From assembly GCA_032718475.1 (NCBI GenBank), contig JAUCBJ010006329.1, positions 124,001 through 188,000 of the forward strand: 64,000 nucleotides of DNA, in the 5' to 3' direction. The DNA comes from Nemertoderma westbladi (Eukaryota; Xenacoelomorpha; Nemertodermatida; Nemertodermatidae). This document shows, piece after piece, positions 41,201 through 51,300 of the stretch (position 1 is its first letter; each line of letters opens with the position of its first letter). The notes beneath the pieces were generated by a model. It had not been told where the DNA came from. It did not search any database and saw only the letters and a list, made by a program, of their open reading frames with translations. A program made the position numbers and the translations under genes.

Positions 41201-43246
41201 TGGCAATACGATGAAACTATAATAAAAATTCTAGATCACAACAATATTAACAGGGAGATAGGCTACTTATCTCTTCACTCTGAGAGCCTCAAAAACGGGG
41301 TGTTCCTACGCAATCAAATTTCATCCATCTCCAGGGGAAAGACGAAGCCAATAACAGCTGATTACTTCTATAAATGTAAGTGCTACCTGTTCTTTTGACT
41401 TTCATTTAAGATTCTTTATATTTTGGAGTGGGTTAGAAGTCATGAATATGAAGAACGATGTCGTTTTTTGTAAAAAATCTGAGGATAATTTGATAAATTA
41501 TTGCTGAAAAACCCCAAGGATTTTGACATGGCTTTAATACTTCATTATGTTCATGAAATAGCTGAGAAATTTGAGGTGAGTTTTTGTATTACATATTAAC
41601 TTCGGCTCCAGCCGCTTTGGCAATACGATGAAACTATAATAAATATTCTAGAACACAACAATATTAACAGGGAGATAGGCTACTTATCTCTTCACTCTGA
41701 GAGCCTCAAAAACGGGGTGTTCCGACGCAATCAAATTTAATACATCTCCAGGGGAAAGACGAAGCAAAGAACAGCTGATTACTTCTATAAATGTAAGTGT
41801 TACCTGTTCTTTTGACTTTCATTTAAGATTCGCAACCTCATTGAGCGGGTTAGAAGTGATAAATATGAAGATCGATGTGGTTTTTGAAAAAAATCAAAGG
41901 ATATTTTGGTAAATTATTGCTGAAAAACCCCAAGGATTTTGACATGGCTTTAATACTCATTATATTCATGAAATAGCTGAGATATTTGAGGTGAATTATT
42001 GCATTACATATTAACTTTGGCTCCAGCCGCTTTGGCAATACGATGAAACTATAATAAAAATTCTAGACACAACAATATTAACAGGGAGATAGGCTACTTA
42101 TCTCTTCACTCTGAGAGCCTCAAAAATGGGGTGTTCCGACGCAATCAAATTTAATACATCTCCAGGGGAAAGACGAAGCAAAGAACAGCTGATTACTTCT
42201 ATAAATGTAAGTGTTACCTGTTCTTTTGACTTTCATTTAAGATTCTTTATCTTGTGGAGTGGGTTAGAAGTCATGAATAAGAAAATCGATTTAGTTTTTT
42301 GTAAAAAATCTGAGGATATTTTGATAAATTATTGCTGAAAACCCCCAAGGATTTTGACATGGCTTTAATACTCATAATATTCATGAAATAGCTGAGAAAT
42401 TTGAGGTGAATTATTGTATCACATATTAATTTCGGCTCCAGCCGCTTTGGCAATACGATGAAACTATAATAAATAATTCTACAACAGAACAATATTAACA
42501 GGGAAATAGGCTACTCATCTCTTCACTCTGACAGCCTCAAAAAGGGGGTGTTCCGACGCAATCAAAATTCGGGGAATGACGAAGCAAAGAACAGCTGATT
42601 ACTTCTATAAATGTAAGTGTTACCTGTTCTTTTGACTTTCATTTAAGATTCGCTATCTCGTGGAGAGGATTAGAAGTTATAAATATGAAAATCGATGTGG
42701 TTTTTGAAAAAAATCAGAGGATATTTTGATAAATTATTGCTGAAAAACCCCAAGGATTTTGACATGGCTTTAATACTTCATTATATTCATGAAATAGCTG
42801 AGATATTTGAGGTGAATCATTGTATCACATATTAACTTCGGCTCCAGGCGCTTTGGCAATACGATGAAACTATAATATATATTCTAGAACACAACAATAC
42901 TAACAGGGAGATAGGCTACTTATCTCTTCACTATGAGAGCCTCAAAAAGGGGTGTTCCGACGCAATCAAAATTCATCCATCTCCAGGGGAAAGACGAAGC
43001 AAATAATAGCTGATTACTTCTATAAATGTAAGTGTTACCTGTTCTTTTGACTTTCATTTAAGATTCTTTACCTTGTGGAGTGGGTTAGAAGTCATGAATA
43101 AGAAAATCGATTTCGTTTTTTGTAAAAAATCTGAGGATATTTTGATAAATAATTGCTGAAAAACCCAAAGGATTTTGACATGGCTTTAATACTCATTATA
43201 TTCATGAAATAGCTGAGATATTTGAGGTGAATTATTGCGTTACATA
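35291..43246 (+). repeat. Satellite array, block 2
   Basis: The same 415-bp satellite continues in the same orientation between the MITE and the retrotransposon, with no gene. It includes a subtype with cattatatattaacttcagc and tccagtctctttggc, the gtgttttgacacaatc subtype, and a 2,079-bp five-monomer repeat. In that repeat, text at 40047-40413 recurs at 42126-42492, the second copy lacking 11 bp at about 42570 (aaaattcggggaatgacg). The last monomer is cut at 43246 by the retrotransposon. Confidence 0.96.
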
Positions 43247-43440
43247 ATCAATAACTAATTAGGTTAACTAAGTAGGCCTACTGCAGTACAACTGTACCGC
43301 AGTACTGCAGTAACTAAGTCTGATAGTTTTATATTTTGTGCTATTTATTTCTTGTAATATTTCAGTGCTTGGGCCGCTTCCGGGCAGCCGGGTTCTCCTC
43401 ATCTCCTCCACTACTGCTGACTGCATACTGATCTATATCT
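43247..43440 (+). promoter_or_regulatory. 5' UTR / presumed internal promoter region of the LINE
   Basis: This 194-bp leader lies between the satellite junction and the ORF1 start. It contains the inverted repeat CTGCAGTAC (43281-43289) and GTACTGCAG (43302-43310), able to form a 9-bp stem. A direct repeat taactaagt (43265-43273 and 43311-43319) brackets that hairpin. LINEs of this kind normally carry their promoter here; no specific promoter element was recognised. Confidence 0.6.
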
Positions 43441-44988
43441 ATGCCTGCGCCTGGAGGGAACTGTAGCGGTAGCGGTAATACCGCAGGAGGTGATGCGATT
43501 CGTCCCCGTAGGTCTGGCAGGGGAACTGTTAACGGTAATGGTAAAGAGGGATATTACGACTGTCTGTCTCCATCTGATAATGGAGAGGTAGGCCAAGAGG
43601 TCGACGGCGGAGCTGGTCCTGTAGTTAGTCCTGAGCCTGACTTAATGGATATCAGTACCTGTAATGTGGGAAATGAAGATCTGCCTTGCAGAGGCAGTAC
43701 TGATGGTGCTGCCGACTTACCTGTACCGGTAGTCATAGTAAATTCGTGCTTAGCGTTATTGTTGCAAGGGATGTCCACATCGACTTTCGACGTTACATCC
43801 ACAGTGATTCTTTCAAGGTTTACACCAGAGGAAATACTGGGAGCGAAATTGGAGCTATTTAATAAGGTTGGTTCTTTCGATCGTCAGCTTATACATAGAC
43901 GTGATACAGCTGAAAGGTCTGCAGCATTCGCTAATTTGAAGGATACTTTTCAGTATCTTAGTGAGTTGGATTTGGCTGGTAAGCAGCCAACTATTGCCGT
44001 TCTAGCATTAGATGCATTGAGTTTACCTAAAATAACGTCGTCTTCAATCAACCAGAGTGCCGGGGGCCGTGACGGCGGTGTATCGGAGTTAGAACGTACA
44101 ACTCAGTTGGAACTGGTTAATGATAAGATAGATGACTTACAGAAGTCAGTTGATAATCAATTACGCAGTCTAGAATCACGTTTAATGTCTCAACTTAACA
44201 GAATTTCATGTCCATTTCCTCCACAGCCAGTGGTCTCTGTCCCTTCTGTGTCCGCGATCCCAGTAGGTATCGGGAGGCCTGTCCCGACCGCTACCGGTAT
44301 GCCTTCGATGACATTGGCCCAACCACCGTCACTAAACAGGCAGTTATACAGTAGCTCTGTAACGTCCGGGCAGTCCAATCATCCGCCCAATGCTCCTACC
44401 GGTACATTGAATAGAATTAATTTGTCTCGACGACCATCGCTTACTGCAGTATCGACACCTGGTCGGTCCGGTAGCGCCAAGCGACCACGGGTCGAGTCTG
44501 ATCCAGCGGAGTTAGACGAGGGTTACACGCTCGTGGAAAATCGACGTCGGCGTCGACAACCGTTCGTGGTTGGGACCGCCAACGCTGGGGGTGGCAACGG
44601 AGGGGCTGGTAGCTCCAGGCTATCAGCAGCGCCATGCGACATCTTCATGTTTAGGTGTACTCATTCAACCACGCCTGAGGATATTGTTTCGTGGTTGTCA
44701 AGCCGCAACATTGCAATTGCAGGTGCGGATGTGCAACTTAAATCGAGTTCGCTCGCTCGCACTGCCAGTTTTAAGATTACGGTTAAACAGAACGACCTAG
44801 AAGCGGCCCTCAACCCTACAACGTGGCCTGTGGGTGTCTGCGTTCGTCGGTGGCGCTATTCCTCCAACAACGATGCGGGGCGCCCAGCGGGAGGTAACTT
44901 CAGACCTACTAACTCAACTGAAACTGTCAGGGGCGTGAATAATATCACCGGGGGCGGAGCAGGATCAGTTGCCGACCGTGGGTCGTGA
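43441..44988 (+). CDS. LINE ORF1 protein (nucleic-acid binding / RNP protein)
   Basis: The 515-aa product is the ORF1 protein of the retrotransposon, expected to bind element RNA in a cytoplasmic RNP and act as a chaperone. It opens with a low-complexity Gly/Ser-rich segment. Residues about 98-198 contain ILSRFTPEEILGAKLELF and an RR-plus-acidic segment of a kind I associate with CR1-like ORF1 N-terminal domains. Residues about 215-256 are a heptad-like, Leu-rich stretch (SELERTTQLELVNDKIDDLQ onward), probably a coiled coil for multimerisation. A Pro/Ser-rich linker follows, then a basic patch ENRRRRRQP near 368. A C-terminal domain (about 399-472) has the pattern STTPEDIVSWL...LNPTTWPVGVCVRRW. 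No CCHC knuckle is present. The start is the first ATG after an in-frame TGA at 43429. The gene is visibly GC-richer than the satellite and than most of ORF2. Confidence 0.9.
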   Translation: MPAPGGNCSGSGNTAGGDAIRPRRSGRGTVNGNGKEGYYDCLSPSDNGEVGQEVDGGAGPVVSPEPDLMDISTCNVGNEDLPCRGSTDGAADLPVPVVIVNSCLALLLQGMSTSTFDVTSTVILSRFTPEEILGAKLELFNKVGSFDRQLIHRRDTAERSAAFANLKDTFQYLSELDLAGKQPTIAVLALDALSLPKITSSSINQSAGGRDGGVSELERTTQLELVNDKIDDLQKSVDNQLRSLESRLMSQLNRISCPFPPQPVVSVPSVSAIPVGIGRPVPTATGMPSMTLAQPPSLNRQLYSSSVTSGQSNHPPNAPTGTLNRINLSRRPSLTAVSTPGRSGSAKRPRVESDPAELDEGYTLVENRRRRRQPFVVGTANAGGGNGGAGSSRLSAAPCDIFMFRCTHSTTPEDIVSWLSSRNIAIAGADVQLKSSSLARTASFKITVKQNDLEAALNPTTWPVGVCVRRWRYSSNNDAGRPAGGNFRPTNSTETVRGVNNITGGGAGSVADRGS

Positions 44989-45065
44989 GTCGGGGCGTTT
45001 AATTTTGTTTCATAATTATTTATATTGGATTTGTTTATGTGTTTCTTTAAATATTCTTATTTGAA

Positions 45066-48000
45066 ATGGCTATCCTAAATAACACCACAATAGGAAATTT
45101 TTGTATTTCCTCTATTAACTCGACAGGATTTGCATTAGATAAAATTGAGTTTATTAAATCTCTTCTGCTCGGTTGCCAAATAGTTTGTATACAAGAACAT
45201 TTTTTGTTGGAGCATGGATCTTTAATTTTTAAGCGGAATTTTCCGGATTGTGATTTTGCGTTTTTACCTGCAGTGCACGTATCAAACACAACTAGAGGTC
45301 GACCTAGTGGCGGTTTATGTATTCTTTGGAATAAGAATATCTCAAAGTTTGTATCTGTTGTCAAAACAAACAATTCACGTTTGCAAGCTGTTTCGGTTAA
45401 ATTACCTAATTGTTCATTTTTATTATTAAATACGTATTTTCCTACTGACTTTCAGTCTGCGACTTTTTTGCCGGAAGTTACAGTAAATTTAATTTCCGAC
45501 ATTAAGCAATTATTCGATAATACAGCTAATTCTAATAATATTATATGGACTGGAGATATTAATGCTGATTTTACACGTAGTACTGTTCATGTCCGGGCAG
45601 TTCAGGACTGCCTGGAATATTTAGGACTGCATCGTTTATGGGACCTGTATACGGTAGACTCTACTTATACTCATTGTGTTGATAATCGTTTATATCATTC
45701 CACAATTGATCATTTTTTCATTTCAGACATAATTGCTGATTCTTGTATAGAAGGTGGCGTTTTACATTCAGGTGCAAATCTGTCAAATCACAGCCCGATT
45801 TTTATGAAATTTTTAGCATCAGCACCAGCTAATACATTGGACAGAGAGAATTTTCCTTTGAAACATAATTTTACACGGGCCGACGCTGAACAGAAAAATG
45901 AATTTGTAACTATTTTAAATGACAAATTATCCAACATTGATATGTTTCAAGAGTGCCATATTTGCAGTGATGTATTTTGTGTAGATCCAACGCATTTATT
46001 ATATATTGAATCGTATGCTTTGAAGTTATTAGATAGTGTAGAGGAGGCGTGTCATATCCTTCCTAGTGTTGGGGGTAAAAATGTCAGTAGTTCAAAAAAT
46101 GAAGTGTTACCTGGTTGGAATGACACGGTTAAACCGTATAGAGATGATGCTATTTTCTGGCATCAGAGCTGGTGCAATGCTGGTCGTCCCTCTGCATCAC
46201 AAAGTTCATTATTTAATATACGGTGCAGATCAAGAGCGCAGTATAAATATGCAGTTAGGCGGTTACGACGTAATACAGATACTATAAAACGTGATAAATT
46301 GTTATCGGCTGCCCTTCGGGGGAACACGGACTTATTTAAGGAACTGCGTAATCTTAGATGTAACTCTGACAGGGTGAGCGGATCGATTAATGGGGAAACT
46401 GACAAACCTATTATTGCTGAGAAATTCGCAGAAATATATAAAAAGTTATATAATCAAAATTACAATTCCGATATTGAAGATGTACTCAGTGAAGTTCGCG
46501 ATGTTATAGCGAATAGCCCAGGAATTCTTTCTGAACATTTTTTATCGCCAGACATTATTCATGATGCGCTTCAGCGATTGAAGTCTGGGAAAACAGATGT
46601 TAGTCAGTCATTTGACTCCGGTTGCTTGATATCGGGCGGTCCTGTACTCGAGGAGCATATCAGTCGTTTATTTAATCTCTGTATTGCACATGGTATGGTT
46701 CCACGTACGCTACTATCCATCTCAATTGTTCCCTTGGTTAAAAATAAGCTGGGCGATATTTCCGCCATTGATAATTATAGGGCAATCGCCATATCTTCGC
46801 TCTTGTTGAAAGTTTTCGAATGGGTCATCCTGATCACTCAGAACAACCATTTGGCGCTAGACGACTTACAATTCGGATTTCAAAGTAATTCAAGCACTGT
46901 GTTCTGCTCATGGGCGGCTACAGAAGTAATAGGATATTATCAACGTCATTTGACACCAGTTTTTGGGTGTCTCCTTGACCTTACTAAGGCCTTCGACCTT
47001 GTTGAGTGGGCTAAGCTCTTCCTGGAACTCCTTCGTAAGGGTTTTTCTGCGTTATTACTGCGTTGTTTAATATGGGTTTATACATATCAGTTGTGTTCTG
47101 TTCGCTGGCAAGATGCGAATTCGTCCCAATTTTCTGTTAGTAACGGCGTTAGACAAGGTTCTGTAATCTCGCCCATCTTGTTCTGCGTTGTCCTCAATAT
47201 ACTTATTGAAACTCTCAGGGCTGCCGGAGTCGGTTGTCATATTGGTTCGGTTTTTTATGGAGTGCTAGTTTACGCGGATGACATTTTGCTTCTTAATCCA
47301 TCGGTGGTAGGTTTACAATTTATGGTAAATATATGTCTTACGTTCTGTCGTCGTTACAATCTTCGCCTCAGCACAGACATAGATCCGAATAAAAGTAAAT
47401 CAAAATGTATACCTTTCAATGTTGTCTGGAATCCTCCCAACGTTAAAATTGTTGTTAATGGTCTATACCTACCTTGGGTTCGTGAGGCGCGCCATCTTGG
47501 GAATACTATCGACTTCAAATGTTCAATGTCCATCGATATAAATAGAAAGCGTGGCGAATTCTTTGGGAAGCTGGCTAATCTGAGACAGGAATTTAGTTTC
47601 GCTTCGCCAGGTGTCTTATCCCGTGTGCAACGTCTGTACTGTATGAATTTTTATGGGAGCCCACTGTGGGACTTGTGGTCACCGCAATGCACTCAAGTAC
47701 TTACTACATGGAATAAAAATATTAGGCGGGTTTGGGGATTACCGTTTAATTCTCACCGTTTCATTGTTGAGAATATAGTAGATTTTTGTCATCCTTGGGT
47801 TATGCTTTGTAAACAATTCGTATCTTTTACATTGAGTTTACGTGCTTCTAATAAATTGTGCATTCGCTTATTAGCTAATCTAACGGAATTTGATTGTAGA
47901 ACGAGAACTGGGTTAAATCTAAGGCGCATTGCCAATGTTTGTAATATTGATAATTTATTTAACCTAAATGCTAAATGTGTTTCGTCTGTGTTGGTATATT

Positions 48001-48140
48001 CTAGAACTTCTAGTGATAACTTGTGGCGAATTGGTGTATGTAAGGATCTATGTAATGTACTCGCCGGAGATAATATGTCTGTTGAAGGCTTCTCCAGAGT
48101 AGAGTTACTTGATATAGTGAATTACGTCTCAACTTATTAA
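45066..48140 (+). CDS. LINE ORF2 polyprotein: AP-like endonuclease and reverse transcriptase
   Basis: The 1,024-aa enzyme nicks the target DNA and copies element RNA at the nick (target-primed reverse transcription). Endonuclease domain, about residues 1-250: CIQEH near 40-44 (metal-binding Glu), TYFPTD, GDINAD at 163-168, STIDHFF with Asp215, and LSNHSP at 239-244, where the usual SDH is SNH. Reverse transcriptase, about 515-790: DNYRAIAISS at 569, motif A LDLTKAFD with Asp638, motif B NGVRQGSVISP at 693, motif C YADD at 736-739, a KSKSKC segment, then RHLG. The C-terminal part has YGSPLWDLW and RRVWGLPFNSHR, typical of this group; no RNase H is seen. The ATG has a good context (g at -3, G at +4) and lies 77 bp after ORF1, in another frame. 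No stop or frameshift occurs, and all RT catalytic aspartates are present. Confidence 0.96.
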   Translation: MAILNNTTIGNFCISSINSTGFALDKIEFIKSLLLGCQIVCIQEHFLLEHGSLIFKRNFPDCDFAFLPAVHVSNTTRGRPSGGLCILWNKNISKFVSVVKTNNSRLQAVSVKLPNCSFLLLNTYFPTDFQSATFLPEVTVNLISDIKQLFDNTANSNNIIWTGDINADFTRSTVHVRAVQDCLEYLGLHRLWDLYTVDSTYTHCVDNRLYHSTIDHFFISDIIADSCIEGGVLHSGANLSNHSPIFMKFLASAPANTLDRENFPLKHNFTRADAEQKNEFVTILNDKLSNIDMFQECHICSDVFCVDPTHLLYIESYALKLLDSVEEACHILPSVGGKNVSSSKNEVLPGWNDTVKPYRDDAIFWHQSWCNAGRPSASQSSLFNIRCRSRAQYKYAVRRLRRNTDTIKRDKLLSAALRGNTDLFKELRNLRCNSDRVSGSINGETDKPIIAEKFAEIYKKLYNQNYNSDIEDVLSEVRDVIANSPGILSEHFLSPDIIHDALQRLKSGKTDVSQSFDSGCLISGGPVLEEHISRLFNLCIAHGMVPRTLLSISIVPLVKNKLGDISAIDNYRAIAISSLLLKVFEWVILITQNNHLALDDLQFGFQSNSSTVFCSWAATEVIGYYQRHLTPVFGCLLDLTKAFDLVEWAKLFLELLRKGFSALLLRCLIWVYTYQLCSVRWQDANSSQFSVSNGVRQGSVISPILFCVVLNILIETLRAAGVGCHIGSVFYGVLVYADDILLLNPSVVGLQFMVNICLTFCRRYNLRLSTDIDPNKSKSKCIPFNVVWNPPNVKIVVNGLYLPWVREARHLGNTIDFKCSMSIDINRKRGEFFGKLANLRQEFSFASPGVLSRVQRLYCMNFYGSPLWDLWSPQCTQVLTTWNKNIRRVWGLPFNSHRFIVENIVDFCHPWVMLCKQFVSFTLSLRASNKLCIRLLANLTEFDCRTRTGLNLRRIANVCNIDNLFNLNAKCVSSVLVYSRTSSDNLWRIGVCKDLCNVLAGDNMSVEGFSRVELLDIVNYVSTY

Positions 48141-48305
48141 GCGTTAATCATTCCTCTTATTAATTTTAGTGGTATTATATTACTTACCTAATATAGACTT
48201 TTGTGCTAGGTTATATAACCATCATTACTTTCATTATTGGTGTACTGTGCATTATTCATATATATATATTTGATTTGCCATGTACGAATATAAATAAATA
48301 AATAA
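48141..48305 (+). other. 3' UTR and AAAT-repeat tail of the LINE
   Basis: The 165-bp tail follows the ORF2 stop. It contains the 12-bp perfect palindrome GGTTATATAACC at 48209-48220, a TA-rich tract near 48260 and a terminal run of about four AAAT units (48290-48305) joined directly to satellite text attaactttggctcc. A short 3' microsatellite in place of poly(A) is typical of CR1-type elements, in which the 3' end is recognised by the reverse transcriptase. Confidence 0.85.
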
Positions 48306-51300
48306 ATATTAACTTTGGCTCCAGCCGCTTTGGCAATACGATGAAACTATAATAAAAATTCTAGATCACAACAATATTAACAGGGAGATAGGCTACTTAT
48401 CTCTTCACTCTGAGAGCCTCAAAAACGGGGTGTTCCTACGCAATCAAATTTCATCCATCACCAGGGGAAAGACGAAGCCAATAACAGCTGATTACTTCTA
48501 TAAATGTAAGTGCTACCTGTTCTTTTGACTTTCATTTAAGATTCTTTATCTTTTGGAGTGGGTTAGAAGTCATGAATATGAAGAACGATGTCGTTTTTTG
48601 TAAAAAATCTGAGGATAATTTGATAAATTATTGCTGAAAAACCCCAAGGATTTTGACATGGCTTTAATACTTCATTATGTTCATGAAATAGCTGAGAAAT
48701 TTGAGGTGAGTTTTTGTATTACATATTAACTTCGGCTCCAGCCGCTTTGGCAATACGATGAAACTATAATAAATATTCTAGAACACAACAATATTAACAG
48801 GGAGATAGGCTACTTATCTCTTCACTCTGAGAGCCTCAAAAACGGGGTGTTCCGACGCAATCAAATTTAATACATCTCCAGGGGAAAGACGAAGCAAAGA
48901 ACAGCTGATTACTTCTATAAATGTAAGTGTTACCTGTTCTTTGGACTTTCATTTAAGATTCGCAACCTCATTGAGTGGGTTAGAAGTGATAAATATGAAG
49001 ATCGATGTGGTTTTTGAAAAAAATCAAAGGATATTTTGGTAAATTATTGCTGAAAAACCCCAAGGATTTTGACATGGCTTTAATACTCATTATATTCATG
49101 AAATAGCTGAGATATTTGAGGTGAATTATTGCATTACATATTAACGTTGGCTCCAGCCGCTTTGGCAATACGATGAAACTATAATAAAAATTCTAGACAC
49201 AACAATATTAACAGGGAGATAGGCTACTTATCTCTTCATTCTGAGAGCCTCAAAAAGTGGGTGTTCCGACGCAATCAAAATTCATCCATCTCCTGGGGAA
49301 AGACGAAGCAAATAACAGCTGATTACTTCTATAAAGGAAAGTGTTACCTGTTCTTATGACTTTCGTTTAAGATTCTCTATCTCGTGGAGTGGATTAGAAG
49401 TGATAAATATGAAAATCGATGTGGTTTTTGAAAAAAATCAGAGGATATTTTGATAAATTATTGCTGAAAAACCCCAAGGATTTTGACATGGCTTTAATAC
49501 TCATTATATTCATGAAATAGCTGAGATATTTGAGGTGAATTATTGCATTACATATTAACTTTGGCTCCAGCCGCTTTGGCAATACGATGAAACTATAATA
49601 AAAATTCTAGACCACAACAATATTAACAGGGAGATAGGCTACTTATCTCTTCATTCTGAGAGCCTCAAAAAGGGGGTGTTCCGACGCAATCAAAATTCAT
49701 CCATCTCCTGGGGAAAGACGAAGCAAATAACAGCTGATTACTTCTATAAAGGAAAGTGTTACCTGTTCTTATGACTTTCGTTTAAGATTCTCTATCTCGT
49801 GGAGTGGATTAGAAGTGATAAATATGAAAATCGATGTGGTTTTTAAAAAAATCAGAGGATATTTTGACAAATTATTGCTGAAAAACCCCAAGGATTTTGA
49901 CATGGCTTTAATACTCATTATATTCATGAAATAGCTGAGATATTTGAGGTGAATTATTGCATTACATATTAACTTTGGCTCCAGCCGCTATGGCAATACG
50001 ATGAAACTATAATAAAAATTCTAGACCACAACAATATTAAAAGGGAGATAGGCTACTTATCTCTTCATTCTGAGAGCCTCAAAAAGGGGGTGTTCCGACG
50101 CAATCAAAATTCATCCATCTCCTGGGGAAAGACGAAGCAAATAACAGCTGATTACTTCTATAAAGGAAAGTGTTACCTGTTCTTATGACTTTCGTTTAAG
50201 ATTGTCGATCTCTTGGATTGGGTTAGAAGTCATGAATATGATAATCGATGTCGTTTTTAGTAAAAAATCAGAGGAGATTTTTATAAATTATTGCTGAAAA
50301 ACACCAAGGATTTTGACAAGGATTTAATACTCATTATATTCATGAAATAGCAGAGATATTTGAGGTGAATTATTGCATTACATATTAACTTTGGCTCCAG
50401 CCGCTTTGGCAATACGATGAAACTATAATAAATATTCTAGAACACAACAATATTAACAGGGAGATAGGCTACTCATCTCTTCACTCTGACAGCCTCAAAA
50501 AGAGGGTGTTCCGACGCAATCAAAATTAATCCATCTCCAGGGGAAAGACGAAGCAGAGAACAGCTGATTACTTCTATAAATGTAAGTGTTACCTGTTCTT
50601 TTGACTTTCATTTAAGATTCGCTATCTCATTGAGTGGGTTAGAAGTTATAAATATAAAAATCGATGTGGTTTTTGAAAAAAATCAAAGGATATTTTGATT
50701 AATTATTGCTGAAAAACACCAAGGATTTTGACATGGCTTTAATACTTCATTAGGTTCATGAAATAGCTGAGATATTTGAGGTGAATTATTGTATTACATA
50801 TTAACTTTGGCTCCAGCCGCTTTGGCAATACGATGAAACTTTAATAATATTCTAGAACACAACAATATTAACATGGAGATAGGCTATTTATCTCTCCACT
50901 CAGACAGCCACAGATAGGGAGGGGTGTTTTGACACAATCAAAATTCAACCATCTCCAGGGGAAAGATGAAGCAAATAACAGCTGATTACTTCTATAAAGG
51001 AAAGTGTTACCTGTTCTTATGACTTTCGTTTAAGATTCTCTATCTCATGGAGTGGATTAGAAGTGATAAATATGAAAATCGATGTGGTTTTTGAAAAAAA
51101 TCAGAGGATATTTTGATAAATTATTGCTGAAAAACCCCAAGGATTTTGACATGGCTTTAATACTCATTATATTCATGAAATAGCTGAGATATTTGAGGTG
51201 AATTATTGCGTTACATATTAACTTTGGCTCCAGCCGCTTTGGCAATACGATGAAACTATAATAAAAATTCTAGACCACAACAATATTAACAGGGAGATAG

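Larger units (their letters stand above)
43247..48305 (+). mobile_element. Full-length non-LTR retrotransposon (LINE), two intact ORFs
   Basis: A 5,059-bp insertion interrupts a satellite monomer, with ATA on both sides (43244-43246 and 48306-48308), matching a 3-bp target duplication. Order: 194-bp 5' UTR, ORF1 (515 aa), 77-bp spacer, ORF2 (1,024 aa, endonuclease and reverse transcriptase), 165-bp 3' UTR ending in AAAT repeats rather than poly(A). There are no LTRs, no RNase H and no CCHC zinc knuckle. The short AAAT tail, the ORF1 type and the RT text suggest the CR1/Rex1-like part of the jockey superfamily, but clade is not settled. Both ORFs are free of stops and frameshifts, so the copy looks young and possibly active. 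Confidence 0.96.
36819..50187 (+). repeat. Superunit copy A (20 monomers plus the retrotransposon insertion)
   Basis: Positions from 36819 to 43246 match 50188 to 56615 at a constant offset of 13,369. Positions from 48306 onward match 56613 onward at a constant offset of 8,307. The difference, 5,062 bp, is the retrotransposon (5,059) plus its 3-bp target duplication. Without the insertion, copy A is 8,307 bp, 20 satellite monomers. I saw only isolated base differences from copy B, such as agtcatgaa at 39775 against agtgatgaa at 53144, and ccgctatggc at 49986 against ccgctttggc. Confidence 0.93.

Noticed and set aside
43554-43802. Minus-strand open frames inside ORF1 and ORF2 of the LINE (also 44190-44378, 45047-45373, 46163-46405).
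   Set aside because: They are shadows of the two real ORFs, lack known domains and would be antisense to the element.
43247-48305. RNase H domain or CCHC zinc knuckle in the LINE, which would place it in the I group.
   Set aside because: No RNase H catalytic pattern was seen after the RT and no C-x2-C-x4-H-x4-C in ORF1, so the CR1/Rex1-like reading is preferred, though the clade remains open until an RT tree is made.
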